15,704 bases of DNA from an uncultured Micrococcales bacterium (lineage in GTDB: Bacteria > Actinomycetota > Actinomycetes > Actinomycetales > Microbacteriaceae), in assembly GCA_903927775.1 (NCBI GenBank), contig CAIYOE010000206.1:1-15704 (forward strand), in the 5' to 3' direction. The translations under genes were made by a program, and so were the position numbers. Each line of letters opens with the position of its first letter. Within the stretch, counting starts at the first letter, position 1. The notes beneath the pieces are model-generated. The model saw nothing but the letters and a program-made list of their open reading frames with translations, was not told where the DNA came from and searched no databases. This document shows positions 7,113 to 14,758 of the stretch, piece after piece.

Positions 7113-8882
7113 ATGATTTCTGCTAAAAAAATCACCAAGGTTTTAGTTGCCAACCGCGGAGAGATTGCGGTTCGCATCATCCGTGCCGCCAAAGATTCAG
7201 GTATTGCCTCGGTAGCGGTTTACGCAGACCAAGACCGCAACGCTATGCATGTCAAGATGGCCGACGAAGCCTATGCACTCAACGGAACCTCAGGTCCCGA
7301 GACCTACTTGGTAATCGAAAAGATTTTGGCTGCCGCCGCAGCCTCTGGCGCAAACGCCGTTCACCCCGGCTACGGCTTTCTTGCCGAGAACGCAGACTTT
7401 GCTCGCGCGGTAATCGCTGCCGGCTTGATTTGGATTGGGCCATCGCCAAAGTCGATCGAGATGCTGGGAGACAAGGTTTCGGCTCGTCACGTAGCCGAGA
7501 AGGTTGGTGCTCCCCTCGCGCCTGGAACTCTAAATCCAGTCTCTGGCGCTGCCGAGGTGCTGGACTTCGTGGCCCAGCACGGCGTTCCCGTAGCCATAAA
7601 GGCAGCCTTCGGCGGCGGTGGCCGCGGCATCAAGGTTGCTTACAACAAAGAAGAAGTAGCGGAGCTTTTCGAATCTGCCACTCGCGAGGCCATCGCTGCG
7701 TTTGGTCGCGGTGAGTGCTTTGTAGAAAAGTACCTAGAAAAGCCTCGCCACGTAGAGACCCAGTGTCTTGCAGACGCACACGGAAACGTGGTTGTAGTCA
7801 GCACCCGAGACTGCTCGTTGCAGCGACGCCACCAGAAACTTGTAGAAGAGGCTCCGGCTCCGTTCCTAACCCCAGAGCAGAACAAGCGCCTTTACGAGGC
7901 ATCCAAGGCCATCCTCAAAGAGGTTGGCTACCAGGGTGCGGGTACCTGCGAGTTCCTGGTTGCCCAGGATGGCACCATCAGCTTCCTCGAGGTCAACACC
8001 CGCCTGCAGGTTGAGCACCCGGTCTCCGAGGAAGTCACCGGATTAGACCTAGTGCGCGAGCAGTTCCGCCTAGCCGAGGGCGGAGTGCTGGACTACGAAG
8101 ACCCAATCATCAAGGGTCACAGTTTTGAATTCCGAATCAACGGAGAAGACGCCGGCCGCAACTTTATGCCGGCCCCCGGCTTGGTCAGCCTGTTCAAGGC
8201 ACCTAGCGGCCCGGGTGTTCGCGTGGACACCGGCGTCGAATCTGGCGACGAGATTTCGGGTTCATTCGACAGCATGATTGCCAAGTTGATCGTTACCGGC
8301 TCTACCCGCGAAGAAGCCTTGGCGCGCAGTCGCCGGGCACTAGCCGAGATGAAGGTAGAGGGCATGCCAACCGTGCTGCCATTCCATCAAAAAATCGTGA
8401 ACGAGCCAGCATTTATCGGCATCGATGGCAAGTTCGGCGTTTACACCCGCTGGATTGAAACCGAGTGGAACAACGACATTCCAGCCTGGTCGGGCGAAGC
8501 CGGCGAGGCAGCCGCGAGCGGCGAGCGCAACAATGTTGTTGTCGAGGTTGGCGGAAAGCGCATCGAAGTTAGTCTTCCGGCCAGCATGTTCAGTGGCGTA
8601 TCGGCGGCTCCGGCAGCCGCTGGAGCAGCAAAGCGCAAGAAGACCGCAGGGCCAGCAACCGGCGGAAACGCCAACGAAATCAAGGCACCGATGCAGTCGA
8701 CCGTGGTCAAGATTGCGGTTGAGGTTGGTCAAGAGGTCAACGAGGGCGACCTGGTAGTTGTTCTTGAGGCCATGAAGATGGAGCAACCTTTGACCGCACA
8801 CAAGAGCGGAACCGTAAAGGCAATTGGCGCGGCAGTCGGCGAGACAGTTCCCGCCGGAACCATGCTGATTGAGTTTGCCTAA
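7113..8882 (+). CDS. accA3: Acetyl/propionyl-CoA carboxylase alpha subunit (biotin carboxylase plus biotin carboxyl carrier domain)
   Basis: The 589-residue alpha subunit carboxylates its own biotin with ATP and bicarbonate, then hands the carboxyl group to the beta subunit (1-882). Domains in order: biotin carboxylase N-terminal (about 7-115, [16 protein letters not shown]); ATP-grasp (about 120-320) with the glycine loop GGGGRGIK (167-174) and [15 protein letters not shown] (293-307), which contains the metal-binding Glu and the catalytic Arg; C-terminal biotin carboxylase domain (about 340-447); an Ala/Pro-rich linker (about 497-520); and the biotinyl domain (about 522-589) with EAMKM and the biotin attachment Lys555. 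GAGGA lies 5 bases before the ATG, overlapping the maf stop. A single such alpha subunit usually serves several beta subunits in actinobacteria. A palindromic terminator follows directly. Confidence 0.96.
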   Translation: MISAKKITKVLVANRGEIAVRIIRAAKDSGIASVAVYADQDRNAMHVKMADEAYALNGTSGPETYLVIEKILAAAAASGANAVHPGYGFLAENADFARAVIAAGLIWIGPSPKSIEMLGDKVSARHVAEKVGAPLAPGTLNPVSGAAEVLDFVAQHGVPVAIKAAFGGGGRGIKVAYNKEEVAELFESATREAIAAFGRGECFVEKYLEKPRHVETQCLADAHGNVVVVSTRDCSLQRRHQKLVEEAPAPFLTPEQNKRLYEASKAILKEVGYQGAGTCEFLVAQDGTISFLEVNTRLQVEHPVSEEVTGLDLVREQFRLAEGGVLDYEDPIIKGHSFEFRINGEDAGRNFMPAPGLVSLFKAPSGPGVRVDTGVESGDEISGSFDSMIAKLIVTGSTREEALARSRRALAEMKVEGMPTVLPFHQKIVNEPAFIGIDGKFGVYTRWIETEWNNDIPAWSGEAGEAAASGERNNVVVEVGGKRIEVSLPASMFSGVSAAPAAAGAAKRKKTAGPATGGNANEIKAPMQSTVVKIAVEVGQEVNEGDLVVVLEAMKMEQPLTAHKSGTVKAIGAAVGETVPAGTMLIEFA

Positions 8883-8891
8883 AACTTAGAG

Positions 8892-8930
8892 CAGGAAAAC
8901 CCCGACCGGCCGGTCGGGGTTTTCCTGTTT
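8892..8930. terminator. Bidirectional intrinsic terminator, 36-bp perfect palindrome
   Basis: Bases 8892-8927 form a perfect palindrome with 18-base arms and a GC-rich core (CCCCGACCGG/CCGGTCGGGG) flanked by AAAA and TTTT, followed by TTT on the plus strand. The T-run starts inside the arm, as is common for actinobacterial terminators. It sits between the convergent carboxylase alpha gene (stop 8882) and the quinone dehydrogenase gene (stop 8965), so it can serve both. Confidence 0.9.
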
Positions 8931-8964
8931 GGCTACTAAAATGGCCGGCCTGTCGGTGACCAAA

Positions 8965-10383
8965 TTATTCGGTAGGCAGGTGAAGGTCCTGGGCTGCTTC
9001 CTGAATGGTTGCCGACAGCGATGGGTAGACGGTGAACGTACGTGCTACTTCGTCGACCGTCAGTCTGTTTTCTACCGCTATTGCTATCGGGTAGATAAGG
9101 TCGCTGGCTCGAGGAGCCACCACCACTCCACCGATAACAGTGCCACCGGTGGAACAAATCAGCTTGATGAAGCCGTCTTCGATTCCCTGCATCTTGGCGC
9201 GAGGGTTGGTGTTCAACATAATCTTGCGAACAAAGCCATTCACCTTGCCATCCTGGACGTCTTTTTCGGTCCAACCCACGGTTGCTACCTCTGGCGCGGT
9301 AAAAATGTTTGCCGTCACGTGACGCAGGTTGGTAGGCGCAGAAACATCGCCCATGGTGTGGAACACTGCGGTGCGACCCTGCATGGAGCTAACCGAGGCC
9401 AGTGGCATGAAGGTGGTGCAGTCTCCCACTGCATAAACGTTGGCGCGCGAAGTACGAGCTACCTTGTTTACATCTACGTGGCCCGATTCAGTGAGAATCA
9501 CTCCGGCTTCTTCTAGCCCAAGACCGGCGGTGTTTGGAATAGCACCAACGGCCATAAGGCAGTGTGAGCCCCTGATCACCTCGCCGGTGCTCAGAGTCAC
9601 CTCGACGCCGTCTCCAGTGTTGACCACTTTGTCGGCTCGACTCTGACTTTTGATGTTGATGCCGTTTCGGATAAAAACGGTTTGAATTACATCGGCGGCA
9701 TCTGCATCGCTGGAAGGCAAAATGGTGTCGCGACTAGAGATCAGGGTGACCTCGGAACCTAGGTAGGAATAGGCGCTCGCGAACTCGGCTCCGGTAACAC
9801 CAGAACCAACCACAATCATGTGCTCTGGGAGCTCCTGCAGGTTGTAAAGCTGCGCCCAGGTGAAAATGCGCTCCCCGTCGGGCTTGGCATCTGGAAGTTC
9901 GCGCGGTGTAGCGCCGACCGAAACAATGATTGTCTTCGCTTCGATTTTCTCTGGCTTTCCACCGTCGCTCGGGGTGGCGATAACGTGGTGGTTTCCGTCG
10001 AGCTTTCCGGTCCCGTGGATGATTCGAACTCCGGCCTTCACGAGCTCGGCAAGCATATCGGCACTCTGCTGTTCCGCAAGGCCTTTCAGGCGCTGGTTCA
10101 CAACTGCAAGGTCGATCTCGATCTTTGGTTTAACCGGCTGACCGGCGAAAGTAAGCTTCACTCCTAGGTTGTTCGAGTGCGCTACGCGCTGAGCCGCCTC
10201 GGCAGTTGCAATCAGGGTCTTGGATGGCACCACATCGGTGAGCACTGCGTTACCGCCGATACCGTTCTTTTCGATAAGGGTTACATCGGCTCCCAGCTGC
10301 CGCCCACTAAGAGCCGCTTCGTATCCGCCGGGTCCGCCACCAATAATGACAATGTGATGCTTCTTTTTTAGGTTCTTGTCCAC
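8965..10383 (-). CDS. lpdA: LpdA-like NAD(P)H-quinone dehydrogenase (flavoprotein disulfide reductase family without redox cysteines)
   Basis: FAD-dependent pyridine nucleotide oxidoreductase resembling M. tuberculosis Rv3303c (LpdA), an NAD(P)H:quinone reductase. The 472-residue protein has the FAD Rossmann motif IVIIGGGPGGYEAA (11-24), a second dinucleotide motif VGSGVTGAEFA for NAD(P)H, the FAD-contact AVGDC, and a C-terminal dimerisation domain. In lipoamide dehydrogenases the first domain has GGTCLNxGCIPSK; here it is GGNAVLTDVVPSK (43-55), so both cysteines are gone (Ala46, Val51). The C-terminal catalytic His of HxHPT is Tyr453 (FTVYPSLS). Dihydrolipoamide oxidation is therefore excluded and quinone reduction is likely. 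I chose GTG at 10383 (AGGGA 10 bases upstream), giving MDKNLKKKHHIV; a longer frame to 10497 would run into the divergent phosphorylase gene. Confidence 0.88.
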   Translation of the reverse strand: MDKNLKKKHHIVIIGGGPGGYEAALSGRQLGADVTLIEKNGIGGNAVLTDVVPSKTLIATAEAAQRVAHSNNLGVKLTFAGQPVKPKIEIDLAVVNQRLKGLAEQQSADMLAELVKAGVRIIHGTGKLDGNHHVIATPSDGGKPEKIEAKTIIVSVGATPRELPDAKPDGERIFTWAQLYNLQELPEHMIVVGSGVTGAEFASAYSYLGSEVTLISSRDTILPSSDADAADVIQTVFIRNGINIKSQSRADKVVNTGDGVEVTLSTGEVIRGSHCLMAVGAIPNTAGLGLEEAGVILTESGHVDVNKVARTSRANVYAVGDCTTFMPLASVSSMQGRTAVFHTMGDVSAPTNLRHVTANIFTAPEVATVGWTEKDVQDGKVNGFVRKIMLNTNPRAKMQGIEDGFIKLICSTGGTVIGGVVVAPRASDLIYPIAIAVENRLTVDEVARTFTVYPSLSATIQEAAQDLHLPTE

Positions 10384-10404
10384 GCTTCTATTGTCCCTCA
10401 CAAC

Positions 10405-10417
10405 TAGACTCAAATTC
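10405..10417 (+). promoter_or_regulatory. Probable -10 element for leaderless purine nucleoside phosphorylase mRNA
   Basis: TAGACT (10405-10410) fits the TANNNT -10 pattern and is followed by 7 bases and then the ATG at 10418, which puts transcription start at the start codon. No Shine-Dalgarno precedes that ATG. I found no good -35 at 16-18 bases upstream. The same spacing is seen at maf. Confidence 0.5.
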
Positions 10418-11239
10418 ATGCCTAACCCATTAGAAGACAACGAAGTTAACCCAATGGAAATCGCAAGACTGGCGGCCGACCAGATTGCGGACCTCACCGG
10501 AGTTGCAAGTCACGACATAGCGTTGACTTTGGGTTCGGGGTGGGCAAAAGCCGCCGATCTCATGGGTGAAACCGTAGCCAGCATCGATGCCACCCAAATT
10601 GCAGGTTTCAGCGCCCCGGTGGTTGCCGGCCACGTTGCCACCATTCGCTCCATTTTGCTTCCCAGTGGCAAGCACGCTCTGGTGTTGGGCGCTCGCACTC
10701 ACTTTTACGAGGGTCACGGAGTTCGCCGCGTGGTTCACGGTGTTCGCACCGCCGCAGCAGCCGGCGCAAAAACCATGATCTTAACTAACGGCGCCGGGGG
10801 CATCAAGCCCACCTGGACCGCTGGGCAGCCAGTACTCATTAGCGATCACATCAACCTCACCGCCAGCAGCCCGCTAGAGGGCGCCACCTTTATCGACCTG
10901 ACCGACCTCTATTCGCGTGACCTGCGCGATCTGGCCAGAACCGTGGATTCCACCCTGGATGAAGGCGTTTACGTGCAGTTCCGCGGCCCACACTACGAAA
11001 CCCCTGCCGAGGTGCAGATGGCAAAGATCATGGGCGGTCACATTGTTGGCATGTCTACCGCATTGGAGGCCATCGCTGCTCGCCAAGCCGGCATGAAGGT
11101 GCTTGGGCTTTCGCTAATCACCAACCTGGCCGCGGGTATTAGCCCAAACCCTCTGAGTCACGCCGAGGTAATCGAGTCGGGGCAGCTGGCCGAAGCCCGC
11201 ATCAGCGCCCTGCTAGCCCAGATTGTGGCCAAACTCTAA
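10418..11239 (+). CDS. punA: Purine nucleoside phosphorylase (trimeric PNP type)
   Basis: Phosphorolysis of (deoxy)inosine and guanosine to free base and (deoxy)ribose-1-phosphate. The 273-residue length fits the trimeric low-molecular-mass family. Motifs: phosphate loop TLGSGW (37-42), GARTHFYEGH (91-100), LTNGAGGI (122-129), GPHYETPAEV (190-199) with the base-binding Glu194, GMSTALEAIAA (211-221), and SLITNLAAGIS (232-242) with Asn236. Start: ATG 10418 is preferred since a -10 element lies 7 bases upstream; the ATG at 10454 (MEIARLAADQ) would also retain the whole catalytic fold. The phosphomutase gene starts 3 bases after its stop, so the product ribose-1-phosphate may be passed to that enzyme. 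The orthologue in Mycobacterium is called deoD. Confidence 0.93.
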   Translation: MPNPLEDNEVNPMEIARLAADQIADLTGVASHDIALTLGSGWAKAADLMGETVASIDATQIAGFSAPVVAGHVATIRSILLPSGKHALVLGARTHFYEGHGVRRVVHGVRTAAAAGAKTMILTNGAGGIKPTWTAGQPVLISDHINLTASSPLEGATFIDLTDLYSRDLRDLARTVDSTLDEGVYVQFRGPHYETPAEVQMAKIMGGHIVGMSTALEAIAARQAGMKVLGLSLITNLAAGISPNPLSHAEVIESGQLAEARISALLAQIVAKL

Positions 11240-11242
11240 CCC

Positions 11243-12895
11243 ATGGACGCCACCCTCTTAGCCCAGGCTCAGGCCTGGTTAAATCAGGACCCCGATGCGG
11301 TTACCCGCGCCGAACTTCATGCTCTGATCGATTCTGGCGACTCGGTCGGAATCGCAGATCGATTTGGTAGCCGGCTCGGATTTGGAACTGCCGGGCTTCG
11401 CGGCGAACTTGGTGCCGGGCCGAATCGAATGAACCGCGTTCTGGTCGCCCAGGCTGCCGCCGGTATCGCGCGGTGGCTCTTGGCCAATCCGGAATTCGCA
11501 GGCGCCGGCAAACGCCCATCGGTGGTTATTGGTTTTGATGGGCGAATCAACAGCGATGTATTCGCCCAGGATTCCGCACAGATTTTCGCCGGTGCGGGCA
11601 TCGATGTTTTGCTATTCGACACCTACGTGCCCACCCCAATGCTGGCTTTCGCGGTGAAGCAAGGTAACTACAGCATGGGAGTGATGGTCACTGCCAGCCA
11701 CAATCCGCCTCGGGACAACGGCTACAAGGTTTACCTTGGTGGTGCCAACGGCGGTTCGCAGATCATTAGTCCGGTGGATTCTCAGATCGCCGCAAACATC
11801 GATGCGGTGGCCGCCGAACTCAGCTTTGAACAGCTACCTAAATGCCTGGAGTTTGAGACCGGTGGCCGAGCGCTGCGAGCGGGGTACATCGCGCATACTT
11901 CTGGGCTAGTCGCCCCGCAGCCGGACCAGCAACTCAAGATTGTCTTCACGGCTATGCACGGCGTTGGCTGGGCCACCACTCGGTCGGTTTTTGAGGCCGC
12001 TGGGTTGGACGACCCCTTTTTGGTCAATCAACAGATTGAACCAGACGGCAGTTTTCCAACGGTTGCCTTCCCGAATCCAGAGGAACCCGGTGCCCTTGAC
12101 CTGGCCATGGAAACTGCCAACCTAGCCAATGCCGACCTGATTTTGGCCTGCGATCCAGACGCCGATCGTCTGGCTGTTGCCGTGCCAGATTCGACTCAAG
12201 CCGACGGCTGGCGCAAACTAACCGGAGACCAGGTCGGGCTCATTTTGGGTGCCGAATTGGCGGCAAAGGCTCGGCGAGCCGGTGTGAGCGCCAACCTAGC
12301 AAGCTCGATTGTTTCTAGTTCGCAGTTGAGCGCGGTGGCGGCCCATTACGGTTTGGGATACGTGCAGACCCTTACCGGATTCAAGTGGATTAGTAAGGTG
12401 CCGAACCTGTTGTTTGGTTTCGAAGAAGCGCTAGGGTATTGCGTGGATTCTGCCCACACGCCCGATAAAGACGGCATTAGCGCCGCTCTAATGATTGCGG
12501 ATATCGCGAATCGCCTTCACAACCAGGGCATCACTCTAGACCAGCACTTGGCCACCCTGGGTGAGCAGTTTGGTCACTATGCCACCGGGCAAATCAGCCT
12601 GCGTTTCGCCTCGGTATCTGTGGCGCAAGAGATGGTTACAGGTTTGCGCACCGCTCCGCCGACTCACATCGATGGAGAGCCTGCCGCATTTACGGATTTG
12701 GCGATCGGCACCGACAAACTGCCCGCCACCGATGGACTGCGATTCGACCTGCCAGATGGTCGAAGAGTGATTATTCGCCCGAGCGGAACCGAGCCAAAAC
12801 TCAAATGCTACCTGCAGACCGTGGGCATAAGCGCCTGGGATGCAGCGGAAAAGTTGGCGAGCCTGGATGCTGCCATGCGGGGTGTGCTGGACTAG
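11243..12895 (+). CDS. pmmB: Phosphohexomutase of the PGM2/PmmB type (phosphomannomutase/phosphoglucomutase or phosphopentomutase)
   Basis: Alpha-D-phosphohexomutase superfamily enzyme of 550 residues with all four active-site loops: phosphoserine loop TASHNPPRDNG (150-160, Ser152), Mg loop DPDADRL (304-310), sugar-binding loop GFEEALGY (392-399), and C-terminal phosphate loop RPSGTEPK (512-519). The N-terminal FGTAGLRGELGAGPNRMN (47-64) is typical of the PGM2/PgcA branch. That branch includes human PGM2, which works mainly as a phosphopentomutase. The gene starts 3 bases after the purine nucleoside phosphorylase stop with no Shine-Dalgarno, so it is probably translationally coupled. From that context conversion of (deoxy)ribose-1-P to -5-P is a plausible role besides or instead of hexose phosphates. 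Its TAG stop overlaps the TAG of the convergent IIB gene in a CTAG palindrome. Confidence 0.9.
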   Translation: MDATLLAQAQAWLNQDPDAVTRAELHALIDSGDSVGIADRFGSRLGFGTAGLRGELGAGPNRMNRVLVAQAAAGIARWLLANPEFAGAGKRPSVVIGFDGRINSDVFAQDSAQIFAGAGIDVLLFDTYVPTPMLAFAVKQGNYSMGVMVTASHNPPRDNGYKVYLGGANGGSQIISPVDSQIAANIDAVAAELSFEQLPKCLEFETGGRALRAGYIAHTSGLVAPQPDQQLKIVFTAMHGVGWATTRSVFEAAGLDDPFLVNQQIEPDGSFPTVAFPNPEEPGALDLAMETANLANADLILACDPDADRLAVAVPDSTQADGWRKLTGDQVGLILGAELAAKARRAGVSANLASSIVSSSQLSAVAAHYGLGYVQTLTGFKWISKVPNLLFGFEEALGYCVDSAHTPDKDGISAALMIADIANRLHNQGITLDQHLATLGEQFGHYATGQISLRFASVSVAQEMVTGLRTAPPTHIDGEPAAFTDLAIGTDKLPATDGLRFDLPDGRRVIIRPSGTEPKLKCYLQTVGISAWDAAEKLASLDAAMRGVLD

Positions 12896-13161
12896 AGCAT
12901 TGCGGCAGACAGTTTGTCGCCGATTTCTCCTAAGTCGAAAACGTGGTCGATAGCGATTACCTCGCTTGGAAGCCCCTTTAGTTTCTCTACGAGCTCCGGA
13001 GTGGTGAGCAAAATCTGAGCATCGCGGCTGGCACGAGCAGTCTCGATATCCGCTGCCTCGACAGTGGCCTCAAGATTTAGTGATCGCAAGACTTTCTCGG
13101 CGTTCATTTTGAGCAGCACGGACGTGCCAATACCTGCTCCGCAGACCGCGATGATTTTCAT
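12892..13161 (-). CDS. PTS sugar transporter subunit IIB, ascorbate (SgaB/UlaB) type
   Basis: An 89-residue phosphocarrier domain that takes phosphate from IIA and passes it to the sugar during uptake through a membrane IIC. It starts MKIIAVCGAGIGTSVLLKM; Cys7 in CGAGIGTS is the phosphorylated residue of the P-loop-like motif shared by lactose/ascorbate/galactitol IIB proteins. The rest (VEAADIETAR, ILLTTPELVEKL, VIAIDHVFDLGEIGDKL) fits the small alpha/beta fold. It is last in the minus-strand unit, 19 bases after IIA. No IIC gene is in this window. The substrate is not known; ascorbate is only the family name, and the nucleoside-catabolism neighbours suggest a pentose or nucleoside. Confidence 0.87.
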   Translation of the reverse strand: MKIIAVCGAGIGTSVLLKMNAEKVLRSLNLEATVEAADIETARASRDAQILLTTPELVEKLKGLPSEVIAIDHVFDLGEIGDKLSAAML

Positions 13162-13180
13162 GCTTTTATGTTCCCAGTGT

Positions 13181-13621
13181 TCAATGAATCAAAGTTCGTA
13201 TTTGTGCCTCGGTTTGGCAACTTAATAGAGAATTAACAAAGTCGGGATCCGATGCCTTCCCCGCAAATTCACTAAGCAACTCTAAATGCTTATCGTGGTC
13301 TCGCGCAGCGAGAGCAAACACTGCACGAACCGGGTCGTTGTTCGAACCAAAGTCCACGGGCTTTGCCAGAGTCACAAGGCTCATTCCGGTGTGCAAAACC
13401 GAGTCCCCAGGTCTGGCGTGGGGCATGGCTAAACCCGGCGCTATCACTATGTAAGGACCCAGATCATCAATGGTTGCGATCATGGCGTCGGTGTAGGCGC
13501 TCGTGGTGCATCCGCTGGCAACCAGACCATCTCCGGCCCGGCGAACTGCCCCTTGCCAGTCGGCCGCGGTTTGGTTCAGCAGAATCGAACCCTTGCCAAA
13601 GGCCTTCTCTAACAGGCTCAT
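13181..13621 (-). CDS. PTS sugar transporter subunit IIA, mannitol/fructose/ascorbate (EIIA-2) type
   Basis: A 146-residue IIA phosphocarrier that receives phosphate from HPr and gives it to IIB. The phosphorylated histidine is His68 in PGLAMPHARPGDSV, the signature of PTS EIIA type 2. LDEA-like and KPVDFGSNNDPVRAVFALAARD segments of the fold are present. The length agrees with stand-alone UlaC-like IIA proteins. It starts 12 bases after the adenosine deaminase stop and is followed after 19 bases by IIB, so it is part of a deoA-add-IIA-IIB unit. No HPr, EI or IIC is seen here. It could act in regulation as well as in transport. Confidence 0.88.
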   Translation of the reverse strand: MSLLEKAFGKGSILLNQTAADWQGAVRRAGDGLVASGCTTSAYTDAMIATIDDLGPYIVIAPGLAMPHARPGDSVLHTGMSLVTLAKPVDFGSNNDPVRAVFALAARDHDKHLELLSEFAGKASDPDFVNSLLSCQTEAQIRTLIH

Positions 13622-13633
13622 TATTTGAGCGCT

Positions 13634-14737
13634 CTAGCGGCGGCCACCGCGAACGCGACTGAAGCCCTCGAGGATCATGTCTACTAGCTCATCGCGTGCC
13701 TCGGCATCCTGGAATGCGGCGCGAGCGGCGTTGATCTGGAACTGCTCGAGGTCGCCTATTCCGTAGCCAAAAGTGTCCGCCAAAAGCTCCAGCTCGCGAG
13801 TCAGAGTTGTGTTGCTCATAAGGCGGTTGTCCGTACTCACTGTCACGTTGAAACCAAGCTCGTAGTAGAGGTCAAACGGGTGGTCCTCTATGGTTTCACC
13901 CAAAAGTTCGATTGCACCGGTTTGCAGGTTGCTGCTTGGGCAGAGCTCCAGAGCAATGCCCCGGTCGAATACCCAGCGCGCTACCGGGCCAAGCTGAACA
14001 AAATCGGTGTCGCCGTCTTCGCGCGAAAGCAGAATGTCTTCCACAATTCGTACACCGTGTCCCAAACGCAAAGCGCGACCGCTCACCAAGGCGTCTTTGA
14101 TGCTTTCGATGCCATCGGCTTCACCAGCGTGCACGGTGGTTGGGAAAAGCTCGCTGGCTAGGTAGTCGAAGGCCACCTTGTGGCGACTTGGCAAGAAGCC
14201 CTTTTCGGCTCCAGCGATGTCGAAGCCGACCACTCCATCCAAGCGGTGACGGACAGCCAGCTCGGCGATTTCGAGGGCACGGTCGGCGTGACGCATTGCA
14301 GTCACCAGCTGGCCGGTGCGGATGTAGCCGCCCTGCTTCTCAACGATTTCGACACCCTCTTCGAGGCCGTCCTGGACCGCATCTACAACTTCATCCAGGG
14401 TCAGTCCAGCCCTAAGGTGCTGCTCTGGCGCCCAGCGAATTTCGGCGTAAATCACGCCATCGTTGGCTAGATCAAGAACGAATTCCTTGGCTACACGCTT
14501 TAGCCCCTCTGCGGTTTGCATCACAGCGATGGTGTGGTCGAAGGTCTCGAGGTAGCGCTCCAGCGAGCCGGAGTCGGCCGCATCAAAGAACCACTTGGCC
14601 AAGTCCTTAGCGTTGTCTGCCGGCAGCTCGTGACCGATTTCGGAGGCTAAGTCGATGATGGTCTGCGGGCGGAGTCCGCCATCGAGGTGATCATGTAGCG
14701 AAATCTTTGGCAGCTGGCGAACATTGAAGTTTGGCAT
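13634..14737 (-). CDS. add: Adenosine deaminase
   Basis: Zn-dependent hydrolase converting (deoxy)adenosine to (deoxy)inosine, which the purine nucleoside phosphorylase at 10418 can then cleave. The 367-residue protein has the metal-binding HDH (His15, His17 in ISLHDHLDGG), the catalytic HAGEAD (203-208, with His203 ligand and Glu206 proton donor), LGHGVR with His227, and STDNRLMSNT with Asp303. All four catalytic elements are intact, and the length is usual for actinobacterial Add. The ATG at 14737 gives the conserved N-terminus; its ribosome-binding site is weak (GAAAG). It lies 21 bases after the thymidine phosphorylase stop and 12 bases before IIA, in one operon. Adenine deaminase is less likely given the sequence around the GG loop and the context. 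Confidence 0.95.
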   Translation of the reverse strand: MPNFNVRQLPKISLHDHLDGGLRPQTIIDLASEIGHELPADNAKDLAKWFFDAADSGSLERYLETFDHTIAVMQTAEGLKRVAKEFVLDLANDGVIYAEIRWAPEQHLRAGLTLDEVVDAVQDGLEEGVEIVEKQGGYIRTGQLVTAMRHADRALEIAELAVRHRLDGVVGFDIAGAEKGFLPSRHKVAFDYLASELFPTTVHAGEADGIESIKDALVSGRALRLGHGVRIVEDILLSREDGDTDFVQLGPVARWVFDRGIALELCPSSNLQTGAIELLGETIEDHPFDLYYELGFNVTVSTDNRLMSNTTLTRELELLADTFGYGIGDLEQFQINAARAAFQDAEARDELVDMILEGFSRVRGGRR

Positions 14738-14758
14738 GGTGTGACTTTCTGTTTGCGG

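Noticed and set aside
8942..8949. GGCCGGCC palindrome near the end of the quinone dehydrogenase gene
   Set aside because: An 8-base palindrome by itself is expected by chance in DNA of this composition, and no partner structure is seen.
8929..9516. A 195-codon plus-strand open frame after the 8892-8927 terminator
   Set aside because: It is antisense to the conserved 3' half of the quinone dehydrogenase gene, and its translation is rich in His, Cys and Arg without a recognisable domain.
10384..10497. N-terminal extension of the quinone dehydrogenase to an upstream start at 10497
   Set aside because: It would overlap the phosphorylase start and its promoter, and the family's N-terminus begins just before the FAD motif, which the GTG at 10383 supplies with a ribosome-binding site.
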